Shown here one piece after another: positions 54,786-64,000 of a DNA stretch of 64,000 bases; the first letter of the stretch is position 1; every line of letters begins with the position of its first letter. The stretch is taken from NCBI RefSeq assembly GCF_003143855.1, contig NZ_QFRK01000001.1:62938-126937 (forward strand), read 5' to 3'. A program made the position numbers and the translations under genes. Below the pieces are notes generated by a model, which was not told the DNA's origin, ran no database searches, and saw only the letters and a list, made by a program, of their open reading frames with translations. This DNA is from Streptomyces sp. NWU339 (lineage in GTDB: Bacteria; Actinomycetota; Actinomycetes; Streptomycetales; Streptomycetaceae).

Positions 54786-55792
54786 ATGTCTGTCTACGTC
54801 GGTATCGACGTGCACCGCAAGCGGTCGCAGATCGCCGTGGTGGATCGCGATGGTGCGGTGCAGGTCAACCGGAATGTGCCCAACGGGGTCAAGACGGTGC
54901 TGTCGGTGATCGGGGATCTGCCGATCGGCGCCCCGGTCGCGTTCGAGGCCGCCTACGGCTGGGGCCGGCTGGTTCAGCTGCTGGAGGACTACGGCTTCGA
55001 GCCGCACCTGGTGCATCCGCTGCGCTGCAAGGCGATCGCCTCCGCACGGCTGAAGAACGACAAGGTCGACGCCGCGACCCTGGCCCAGCTGCTGCGGGCC
55101 GACCTGCTGCCGGAGGCCTGGATCGCCCCGCTGGACGTGCGGCAGCGGCGGGCCCTGCTGCGGCATTGCTGCCGGCTGGTGCGGCTGCGGACCCGGCTGC
55201 GCAACCGGGTCCACGCCGTCCTGGCGGACCACGGCCGCGACCGGCCGGACGGCTGCTTCACCGCCCCGGGCCGGCCTGGCTGGAGGGCCTGGATCTGCCG
55301 GACGCCTCCCGCCGCGTGGTCGAGGACCTGCTGGTCCTGATGGACGCCCTCAAGGAGCCGATCGACGCGCTCGACCGGCAGCTGCTCGCGCAGGCGCGGG
55401 GCGATCCGCGCATCCAGGCGCTCACCCGGCTGACGGGGGTCGGCGCGCTCACCGCCCTGGTCATCGTGGCCGAGGTCGGGGACGCCACCCGCTTCCCCTC
55501 CGCGCGCAAGCTCACCGCCTGGGCCGGGCTGACGCCCACCGTCCACGGGTCGGATCGGACCGTGCGGCACGGGCACATCTCCAAGCAGGGCTCGCCCTGG
55601 CTGCGGTGGATCTTGTGCGAGGCCGCGCAGAGCGCGAAGCGTTCCCCGGAATTCGCCCCCGCCTACCAGCGCCTCGCCCACCGCCGCGGCAAGAAGATCG
55701 CCACCACCGCCATCGCCCGCCGTCTGCTGGCTCGCGCCCACCACCTGCTGCGCGCCGTCCAGGAACAACTGGACCAGCAGGGGGCCCGATGA
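54786..55792 (+). pseudogene. IS110-family DEDD transposase, one frameshift
   Basis: IS110-type recombinase: YVGIDVHRKRSQIAVVD (first Asp), VAFEAAYGWGRLV (Glu), ARLKNDKVDAATLAQLL (Asp pair), and the transposase-20 part RIQALTRLTGVGALTALVIVAEVG...LTAWAGLTPTVHGS...ISKQGSPWLRWILCEAA with the catalytic Ser. A missing base near 55271-55275, in the GGCCGG tract, breaks LADHGRD...GR from LDLPDASRRVVEDLLVL. Otherwise complete. Confidence 0.85.
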
Positions 55793-56264
55793 CAGCAGCC
55801 GACAACCGCCACCGGCGGTCGCAGACCCCGGGTGAGCTCGCAACACCCCATGAGACGGCCTCACGGCCGCGCTCGATGACCTGACTGAGCAGCCCGGATC
55901 CCCGCACCACGGTCATGACGCCGGCCTGTGCGGCCAGACGTCGAATGGGTGGATGTGAGACCACTCCGCCGACCAGCCGGTACCGGGGATGCCAACGGCG
56001 GTATCCGCGGACATCCATGACGCTTCCTCGGCCTCCATGGCCGACCGCCGCTCGTCGGCCTCCAGCTCGTTCGTCCTCGCCCGGCTCGTTCCTCGCGGGG
56101 CTCCGGGCGCTCCAACTGGACCCCTCCCACGCGGCGGTCCCGCAGACAGATCACGAGGAAGAGCCACGAGGGAAACGCCCCGGCATCCAACCGAAAAGCC
56201 GCAGGCGGGGGTCGTTTACGCCCCTTGAGAGGCCCGGCCCTCATGGGTGGGCTGTTCAGATCAC
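55793..56264. other. ~470-bp stretch without supported gene
   Basis: Only low-quality frames, none with a recognisable motif. Presumably the non-coding end of the IS110 element and old flanks. Confidence 0.35.
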
Positions 56265-56303
56265 GGCGTGGCGGGCTCGGCCTTCCGCCGAGCCCGCCAC
56301 GCC
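56265..56303. terminator. 17-bp perfect hairpin after arabinofuranosidase gene
   Basis: Arms 56265-56281 and 56287-56303 are perfect complements around CTTCC. 35 bp beyond the stop of the leftward arabinofuranosidase gene. Confidence 0.8.
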
Positions 56304-56337
56304 GGCTCCCCCTCGGAGCCGGACCCCCGTCGTGCCG

Positions 56338-57804
56338 TCAGCGCCGCAGGGTCAGCAGACCCGGGCGGTAGGGCAGGAGGCCGTAGTCGCCGCCGGAGTT
56401 GGGGCTGCGTCCCTGGTAGAGCAACTGCAGATTGCAGGGATCGACGGTCATGGTCTGATCGGGGCTGGTGCGGATCAGTTCGCCGTGACTGATGTCGTTG
56501 GTCCAGGTGGCGCCACTGTTGGCCTTGCCGGCGAAGGGGTTGCTCTCGGTCGCGGCCTGGGGTGTCCATGAGCCGTTCAGACTGGTGGCCGTGAACGAGC
56601 GGAAGTAGCGGCCCTGCGAGCCGATCGCCTCGACGATCATGAGGTAGCGGTTCTGGCCCTGCAGCTTGTAGACCTGCGGGGCTTCGAACAAGTTGTTCGT
56701 CGTGTCGCTCATGATCACTGTCGAGGTCGAGCCGAAGCTGCCCGGGAAGTTCCCGATCGGCATACTGGCCCGGTAGATCTTGCCGTTGTCGCCGGCGAAG
56801 AACAGGTGCATGTTCGTGCCGTCACCGATGAGTGTCTGGTCGATGGGCCCTGTTCCGGAGCCGGAGATGCTTCCGGAGAAGAGCACCTGCTCGGACGACC
56901 AGCCATTCGGGTTGGTGGGGTCGCTCGACGTCCGGTAGGAGAAGGCGGTCCCGCCCCACTGGTAGGCGAGCACCCAGATGTTCTTCGGCGCGAAGTAGAA
57001 GAGCGTGGGTGCGACGGTGGAATTGGACATCGTGTTCTGGCTGGCCGAGGCCATCTCCGACCAGTTGGTGAACAGGCCGAAGTTCATCGAACCCCACCTC
57101 GTCCCCGTGTCGTGCGTGGTCGCGTAGACGAGTTGTCTGCCGTTGTAGGGGGCGACGGTGAAGTCCTTGAGCGAGACCCACCCCTGCTTGGGCTGCGCCA
57201 GCGCGCCCGTCGATGTCCAGCGGTAGCTCGACGGAAGATCGCACGAGCCGGGGGTGTCGGCGCCGACCTTGACGAGCCGCCACTGCTGGTTGGTGCCGCC
57301 CCAGTCGTCGTACTGGACGATGTTCGCGTTGTCGGCGGTGGAGGCGCCTTGTACTTCGAGGGCCTTGTTGCTGTGGCGCGAGATGAGCCTCACGTAGCCG
57401 TCCGAGCTGTCGGCCAGCCGCCACTGCTGGTTGGTGCCGTTCAGGTCGGCCCACTGGACGATCGAGCCGCCGTTCGCGGTGGACCAGTTGTGGACGTCCA
57501 GCACCTTGCCCGAGTGACGGGACTTGATGCGGTAGTAGCCGTCCCCGGAATCGACGAACTGCCACTGCTGCTGGTTCTGGTCGTTCCTGGTCCACTGGGT
57601 GATGCGGGCGCCGTCGCCGGTCGCCATGTTGTAGACGTCCAGGGCTTTGCCGCTGTTGCGGTTGACCAGCACGTACGAGGCATTGGGGTCCACGGTCGCG
57701 GCCTCGGCGGGCTGGGCACCGAGGAAGGTGGCCACCAGCAGCAAGGGCGCAAGGAGGCCGAGTAAGCGTCTTGGACGGACCGGGGACGGGTGGCGAAACC
57801 ACAT
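56338..57804 (-). CDS. abfB: Secreted GH62 alpha-L-arabinofuranosidase with CBM13
   Basis: 488-residue secreted enzyme that removes arabinose branches from arabinoxylan. ATG 57804 follows AAGGAGG. Signal peptide [30 protein letters not shown], likely cleavage near [10 protein letters not shown]. Then a ricin-type beta-trefoil (about 40-175) with three Q-x-W repeats (NQQQW, NQQW, NQQW), and the GH62 five-bladed propeller from [37 protein letters not shown] to the end; catalytic Asp in LKDFTV and Glu in [10 protein letters not shown] fit the family. Divergent from xlnA, as in S. lividans, with palindromic operators between. Confidence 0.9.
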   Translation of the reverse strand: MWFRHPSPVRPRRLLGLLAPLLLVATFLGAQPAEAATVDPNASYVLVNRNSGKALDVYNMATGDGARITQWTRNDQNQQQWQFVDSGDGYYRIKSRHSGKVLDVHNWSTANGGSIVQWADLNGTNQQWRLADSSDGYVRLISRHSNKALEVQGASTADNANIVQYDDWGGTNQQWRLVKVGADTPGSCDLPSSYRWTSTGALAQPKQGWVSLKDFTVAPYNGRQLVYATTHDTGTRWGSMNFGLFTNWSEMASASQNTMSNSTVAPTLFYFAPKNIWVLAYQWGGTAFSYRTSSDPTNPNGWSSEQVLFSGSISGSGTGPIDQTLIGDGTNMHLFFAGDNGKIYRASMPIGNFPGSFGSTSTVIMSDTTNNLFEAPQVYKLQGQNRYLMIVEAIGSQGRYFRSFTATSLNGSWTPQAATESNPFAGKANSGATWTNDISHGELIRTSPDQTMTVDPCNLQLLYQGRSPNSGGDYGLLPYRPGLLTLRR

Positions 57805-57882
57805 CAGAGGGCCTCCTTGGGGGCGGGGTGAGGTGCCGCCGATGAACCGCGGAGCGGCAGCCGCGCCGGGGGCAGGGACGGA

Positions 57883-57897
57883 TTCGAAAGTTTCGAA
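57883..57897. promoter_or_regulatory. Palindromic operator TTCGAAA-G-TTTCGAA (abfB side)
   Basis: Perfect 15-base palindrome 79-93 bp upstream of the arabinofuranosidase start. Same core CGAAAGTTTCG is found on the xylanase side. Fits a LacI-type repressor of xylan-use genes. Confidence 0.7.
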
Positions 57898-58080
57898 GTG
57901 ATTCCGATTCTGTGACGCCACAAGCTAGGAAGGTGGGGCCCTCCGGTCAAGGTCTGTCACCGATCTGTCCGTAAACAGTTCCTCCCTTTGGGCGTGGCAA
58001 GCCCTTACGTCGACCGTAAATCCGCAGGTGGTGTGCGATACGGCTCACCGGTCCAGGGGTCCACCCGCCTCGACACAGCA

Positions 58081-58093
58081 TCGAAAGTTTCGA
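58081..58093. promoter_or_regulatory. Palindromic operator TCGAAAGTTTCGA (xlnA side)
   Basis: Perfect 13-base palindrome about 440 bp upstream of the xlnA start, followed at 58096-58113 by a weaker related site (GAAAGTGGAAACTTTTTC). The rest of 57805-58530 is non-coding and contains the promoters of both genes. Confidence 0.65.
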
Positions 58094-58500
58094 AATGAAA
58101 GTGGAAACTTTTTCTGCCGCGAGGGTTGACTAGTCACTGTCAACCTCTCAATCATCCTGTCTGGTAAACCGACCGTAGGACGAGATTTCGAACCACGCTG
58201 GTACCGGGCAGACCGTGCCGCGCTGCAGAGCCGCACAGCTGCACGACAGATCCGCGCCCCAAAGCACCTGCGCCACCCCGTTTTTTCGTCCCGGTGAGGC
58301 TCGCACCGACGCATCCCGACCCTCCGTGCAGTAGGAGAGGTGTGCGACGCCGCGTGACGGCCTCCCGGCTGAGCCGCGAGGGAGTCCACCGTGCCTGTGT
58401 CGAAGACCGTTGCCGCCCGGCCTGCGTGACTCGGCGGCCGGCCGGGCCCGTCCGTGCCGGTTGAGATCCTCCCGGGTCCCATGACCGCGGTGTCCGGTGA

Positions 58501-59961
<1,461 letters not shown>

Positions 59962-59988
59962 CAAGGCCTGCACGAAGACATCGCTGAT

Positions 59989-60031
59989 GATCGCGAGGGC
60001 CGCCGCCGTGGTGGCGGCGACCCTCGCGATC
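59989..60031 (+). terminator. Hairpin after xlnA
   Basis: Arms GATCGCGAGGG (59989-59999) and CCCTCGCGATC (60021-60031) plus an inner GCCGCC/GGCGGC pair; 28 bp after the xlnA stop. Confidence 0.75.
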
Positions 60032-60222
60032 GGCACGGCCCGGTGGGCGGCGTCATCACGGTCCGGTCCCCGCGGAAGCGCAGGAAGGTGACCTTCTCCT
60101 CGGAGTGATCTTCTTCGAGCTGGGCCCCGATCAGGTGACGCCCACCAAGCGCAACGAGCGAGGCCCCCGGGCAGTTGATCGAGATGTCTGACGTCTCAAC
60201 CACGCTGCTCAGGGGCCTCGTT

Positions 60223-61019
60223 GGTCATCTATCCTGCCGCACTCGACCTGCCCCACGCGCTCGTGGAGTGGGTCACCATGCTCATCGTCACCCGTGAGGA
60301 CGACCGGCGCTGTAAGCTCCGCCCGTCTCAGCGCGCGATGGTGGCACTGGTGTACCTGCGCGAGCACACCACCCTGGCGAAGATCGCTGCCGGGTTCGGA
60401 ATCAGCGAGTCCACCGCCCACGCCTACACCAGCGCGGTCATCCACCTGCTCGCCCAGCGCGCGCCGGGTCTGCTGAAGGTCCTGCGCGAGGCCGACCCCG
60501 ACTTCGTCCTGCTGGACGGCACCCTCGCCGAGTGCGACCGGGTCGGCGACTCACGCGCGGACTACTCCCACAAGCACCGTCGGCACGGAGTGAACGTGCA
60601 GGTGGTCACCGATCCGGACGGCCGACTGCTGTGGCTCTCACCCCCGCTGCCGGGCCGGGCTCACGACCTGACCTCCCCCAGCCTTCGGCCGGGGGTACCC
60701 CCCAGCCCGCACCCACCGCATCATCCGCATCTGCGAGCGCCAGGGCGTCCCCATCCTGGCCGATCTCGCCCACCAGGGCGGCGGCCCCTGGCTGACCACG
60801 GGCATCAAACGCAGGCCCCTGCCGGAACTCACCCCCACCGAGAAGACCGTCAACCGGGCCCTGGCCGCGGCACGGGCACCGGTCGAATGCGGCGTCGCCC
60901 GCCTGAAGTCCTGGCGGATCTTCCGCAGATCCCGATGCAGCCCCAACCCGTGCGGGACGCGGTCGTGCGGTGAGTGTTCGGCCGAACACCCACCGCGTAC
61001 AGAGGAGTTGCGCGAATGA
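60223..61019 (+). pseudogene. IS5-family transposase interrupted by 32-nt palindrome
   Basis: Reads [25 protein letters not shown]...[41 protein letters not shown] (HTH), [13 protein letters not shown] (first Asp), [29 protein letters not shown], then a 32-nt insertion (60674-60705) and, in a new frame, [38 protein letters not shown]...[25 protein letters not shown]. The native end is also lost. A 16-bp-type inverted repeat near 60150-60215 (GAGGCCCC.../GGGGCCTC) marks the element's left end. Confidence 0.8.
60674..60705. repeat. 32-nt palindromic insertion (copy 2)
   Basis: TCCCCCAGCCTTCGGCCGGG followed by GGTACCCCCCAG, same length and 27/32 identical to 24222-24253. Interrupts codons between RAHDLT and ARTHRI. 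Confidence 0.75.
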
Positions 61020-61084
61020 TCGGCGTTCGCCGGATCCGTTCGATCCGTGCAGGTCAGAGCGGTGAAGAGGGCCAGAGTCGAGGC

Positions 61085-61269
61085 ATGTCCACTCCACCTG
61101 GCACCTTCCTGTCCCTGCACACCGCCGTCGTCCTCCTGGCCGCCGTCGTCATCGGCATGGTCATCGGCTGCCTGACGGTCCTCACCGGGGCCCGGTCGCG
61201 GCGGCTGTCATCGCGGGTGTGTCCAGCGCCGGCGGCAGCGTTCCGGTCCTGCGCACCCTCATCGGATGA
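61085..61269 (+). pseudogene. Small hydrophobic protein, frameshifted
   Basis: MSTPPGTFLSLHTAVVLLAAVVIGMVIGCLTVLTG, then after one lost base near 61191 PVAAAVIAGVSSAGGSVPVLRTLIG and stop. Two TM-like halves; reads like a common short Streptomyces membrane protein of ~60 residues. Without the frameshift it would be intact. The following ~300 bp to 61566 have no recognised gene. Confidence 0.5.
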
Positions 61270-61566
61270 CCACCGGCACCACCGCTCCAGCTGTGAGCCG
61301 CTCCGCGCGGGGCGGGCGCGCGGTGGGCGGGGGAGCGACGGGCCAGTGCCGGTCGCGAGTTCCTGGATGAGGTTGCGGGCCGGCGAGATGCCGACGGGTG
61401 CGTCGAGTTTGGGCGGGGAGACCGGCGTCCCTGGAGCGACGTGCGAAGCCCTTGGTGTTCGGCGGGCTCTTGCGGGACACGAGTTGTGCGCTGCTGCCAA
61501 GCCGATCGTGGCGCTACATGCTGCTCAACGGAGTTGTAGTCGAGGAAGGTGGATCTGTCGCATCTG

Positions 61567-62986
61567 ATAAAGACGACTAGCGGGACGCGCTCGCGGACTG
61601 CGGTCTCCAGTTCCTGGGAGTTCATCAGGAAGGAGCCGTCGCCCATCATCGCCAGCACGCGTCGATCCGGTCTTGCCAGTTTGGCGGCGATGGCGCCCGG
61701 TAGCGCGAAGCCCGTGGTGGACAGGCCGTTGGAGACCAGGCAGGTGTCCGGTTCGTAGGTCGGGTAGAGGCGGGACATCCACATCTTTCCGGCGCCGGTG
61801 TCCGCGAGCACGATGTCCTGGCGGTCCAGGGCCGTGCGGACATCGTGCACCACACGCTGCGGCACCAGGGGGAAGGCGTCGTTGTCGCGTCCGTACCGGA
61901 GTTCCTCGTCGAGCAGTGTGCGGATCTTCGCGCTGCTTCCCGAGTCGAAGGTGAGTCCCTCGGGCAGTGCTGCCGCGAGTGCGTCCAGCGCCTGGGAGGG
62001 GTCGCCTTCGACGCCCACGGTGACGGGGTAGTGGGCGTCCACCTCGGCGGGGAACCGGTGCACGTGCAGGATGCGCTTGTCGCTGTTCGGATTGATTTTG
62101 GCGGGGTCGAACTCCTGGATCTCGTAGCCCACGCAGATCAGCACGTCGGCTGCGTCGAAGCCGAAGTTGCCGTAGTCGTGGCGCATGAAGCCGACGGCGC
62201 CGAGCGCGTTCGGATGGTCGTCGGGGAAGACGCCCTTGCCGTGGAAGGTGGTCGCCACCGGAACTTTCAGCTGTTCGGCGAAGCGTGCAAGAGCGGCTGA
62301 CGCGCCGGCTCTGGCGGCGCCGTGGCCTGCCGGCACGATGGGGTGCCGGGCATCGGTGAGGACCTCCGTCGCCCGCGCGATCTGGGTGAGCGAGGGGGGG
62401 TCGGCACGCACCGTGTCGATCTGCAGGGGTGCCAACGGCTCCGCGGGGCGATCGGCTTCGATGTCCTCCGGCACGGCCAGGAACACGGCGCCGGGGCGTT
62501 CACTCTGTGCGATCTTGAACGCCTTGCGTGTCATCTCCGGCACCGCGTCCGGACACTCGATACGAGCCGACCACTGAGTGACGGGAGCGAACATTGACAC
62601 CAGGTCGATGACCTGGTGCGACTCCTTGTGGATACGGCGAAGCGACCCCTGGGCGGCCAGAGCCACCATCGGCGCGCTGTTGGTCATGGCGTCCGCGGTA
62701 CCGAGCAGCAGATTGATCGCACCGGGCCCCAACGTGGCCGAACACACCCCCGCCCGACCAGTGAGCCGCCCGTAGATCTCCGCCATGAACGAGGCAGCCT
62801 GCTCGTGGCGCACGAGGATGTACCGGATCCCGGAGCCGTTCAGCGCGTCGACGAACCGGATGTTCTCCTCACCGGGAACCCGAAGACGTACTCCACACCC
62901 TCGGCCCGCAGACAACGCACCAGCAGATGCGCGACGTCCTCCACCGCTGCCGAGTTCCGCGACCCGGTGGCACCTTCGATACCCAT
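61567..62986 (-). pseudogene. Thiamine-diphosphate enzyme (acetolactate-synthase-like), broken at both ends
   Basis: ATG 62986 starts MGIEGATGSRNSAAVEDVAHLLVRCLRAEGVEYVFGFP; a lost base at about 62876 shifts frame, which resumes at GEENIRFVDALNGSGIRYILVRHEQAASFMAEIYGR (catalytic Glu), LGPGAINLLLGTADA and runs to MMGDGSFLMNSQELETAVRERVPLVVFI. Similarity stops there: the thiamine motif needs GDG plus NN about 27 residues on, and the last ~130 residues are replaced by unrelated sequence. Relatives are acetolactate synthase/phosphonopyruvate-type decarboxylases. Confidence 0.8.
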
Positions 62987-63199
62987 AGGACGAACGAAGG
63001 CACGCCTTGGCTCCGCCGACCAATCATCGGCAGCCAGTCGGGGCAGCCCGTGGCGGGCGTGCGAGCCACGTATGAGCTCGAGTACTGCCGGGTCCGTTCG
63101 GAGGTGCTGCGGTAGCGCCTACCGACGCTTGCCCGGACGCTGGATCCGGATGTGAACTCTCCGCCGCCCTTCGTGCGGCAGCAAGTCTGGGAGGCCTGT

Positions 63200-63937
63200 G
63201 TGACCGCTTCGTCGCCCGCCACCGACGCACCGCCGGCCCGGTACGACGACCTGCGTGCCCTGATGATCAACTGCACCCTCAAACGCTCGCCGGGGACGAG
63301 TAACACGCAAGGTCTGATCGACCGCAGCACCAACATCATGGACGCGCAGGGAGTCCATGTCGATGTCGTACGGGCCGTGGACCACGACATCGCGACCGGC
63401 GTGTGGCCCGACATGCGTGAGCACGGTTGGGAGACGGACGCCTGGCCCGATCTGTACCAGGAGGTCCTGGCGGCCGACATCCTCGTACTGGCCGGCCCTA
63501 TCTGGCTCGGCGACAACAGCTCCGTGATGAAGCAGGTCATCGAACGCCTCTACGCCTGCTCCAGTCTGCTCAACGAAGCCGGGCAGTACGCCTATTACGG
63601 CCGTGTCGGTGGCTGCCTGATCACCGGCAACGAGGACGGCGTCAAGCACTGCGCCATGAACGTGCTCTACAGCCTGCAGCATCTGGGGTACACCATCCCT
63701 CCGCAGGCCGACGCCGGATGGATCGGCGAGGCGGGCCCTGGTCCCTCCTACCTCGATCCCGGCTCGGGCGGCCCGGAGAACGACTTCACCCATCGCAACA
63801 CCACCTTCATGACCTGGAACCTGCTGCACCTGGCCCGGGCGCTGAAGGACCTGGGTGGCGTCCCCGCCTACGGCAACCAACGCACCGCCTGGGACGCGGG
63901 CTGCCGCCGCGACTACGAGAACCCCGAACACCGGTAG
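63200..63937 (+). CDS. NAD(P)H-dependent flavodoxin-like reductase
   Basis: 245-residue FMN-binding protein: LMINCTLKRSPGTSNTQGLIDRSTNIM (phosphate loop), DILVLAGPIWLGDNSSVMKQVIERLYACSS, and GGCLITGNEDGVKHCAMNVLYSLQHLGYTIPPQADAGWIG. GTG at 63200 follows GGGAGG. Family members reduce FMN or quinones for oxygenases. No obvious partner nearby; the broken TPP gene is divergent. Intact; the frame ends 60 bp before the window edge. Confidence 0.85.
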   Translation: MTASSPATDAPPARYDDLRALMINCTLKRSPGTSNTQGLIDRSTNIMDAQGVHVDVVRAVDHDIATGVWPDMREHGWETDAWPDLYQEVLAADILVLAGPIWLGDNSSVMKQVIERLYACSSLLNEAGQYAYYGRVGGCLITGNEDGVKHCAMNVLYSLQHLGYTIPPQADAGWIGEAGPGPSYLDPGSGGPENDFTHRNTTFMTWNLLHLARALKDLGGVPAYGNQRTAWDAGCRRDYENPEHR

Positions 63938-64000
63938 GAGAACAACGGCTGGGGCAGCGCGCCCGTCCGGGAGACAGCGTCTGCCGCTGAGCCCACCGCC

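Overview
The window is high-GC actinomycete DNA, almost certainly Streptomyces: GTG/TTG starts, 4-bp ATGA/GTGA gene overlaps, GGAGG ribosome sites, xlnA/abfB-type xylanolytic genes, a SARP regulator and many actinobacterial IS relics. Everything below was read by eye; family names come from recognised motifs, not from database searches.

Layout. (1) 0-0.6 kb: end of an IS4-type transposase that cut off a metallo-hydrolase gene. (2) 0.6-23.8 kb: a CoA-ester catabolic region with fused B12 mutase IcmF, thiolase, two crotonases, two short-chain dehydrogenases, two acyl-CoA synthetases, acyl-CoA dehydrogenase, thioesterase, F420-linked genes and a MarR regulator. Six of its promoter regions share an AT-rich dyad close to ACTAGA-N3-TCTAGT, suggesting one regulon. 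Several members are broken (LLM oxidoreductase with an internal deletion, KorB remnant, IS3 remnant in a promoter). (3) 23.9-34.5 kb: a graveyard of insertion sequences (IS200, IS3, IS630, IS5, another integrase-type transposase, a tyrosine integrase stub) with a few intact genes between them (DUF3147 pair, a dihydrofolate-reductase-like gene, DEAD-box helicase, DUF5302). (4) 34.6-53.9 kb: a natural-product cluster. (5) 53.9-56.3 kb: more IS relics. (6) 56.3-60.0 kb: divergent arabinofuranosidase/xylanase pair with palindromic operators. (7) 60.2-64 kb: broken IS5 transposase, broken thiamine-diphosphate enzyme and a flavodoxin-like reductase.

The most unusual part is region 4. The cluster encodes a ketosynthase, ACP, acyl/aldehyde dehydrogenase-type reductase, class III aminotransferase, acyl-CoA-dehydrogenase-fold candidate N-oxygenase, flavin reductase, P450, methyltransferase, MMPL exporter, SARP regulator and an MprF/VlmA-type aminoacyl-tRNA-dependent transferase. 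This is the logic of fatty-amine N-hydroxylation followed by seryl transfer, as in azoxy compounds such as valanimycin. It also carries two 87-nt tRNA-like genes (35468-35554 + and 44781-44867 -), 76/87 identical. Both keep a tRNA acceptor stem, T arm, D arm, long variable arm and serine-type discriminator G, but the anticodon arm is replaced by a 6-bp hairpin capped by a GNRA tetraloop. Each is preceded by three 11-bp-spaced TCTCAG-type heptamers and a -10-like hexamer exactly 48 nt from the RNA 5' end, and the main biosynthetic operon has four copies of the same heptamer. My main hypothesis is that these are SARP-controlled, non-decoding aminoacyl carriers dedicated to the cluster's aminoacyl transferase.
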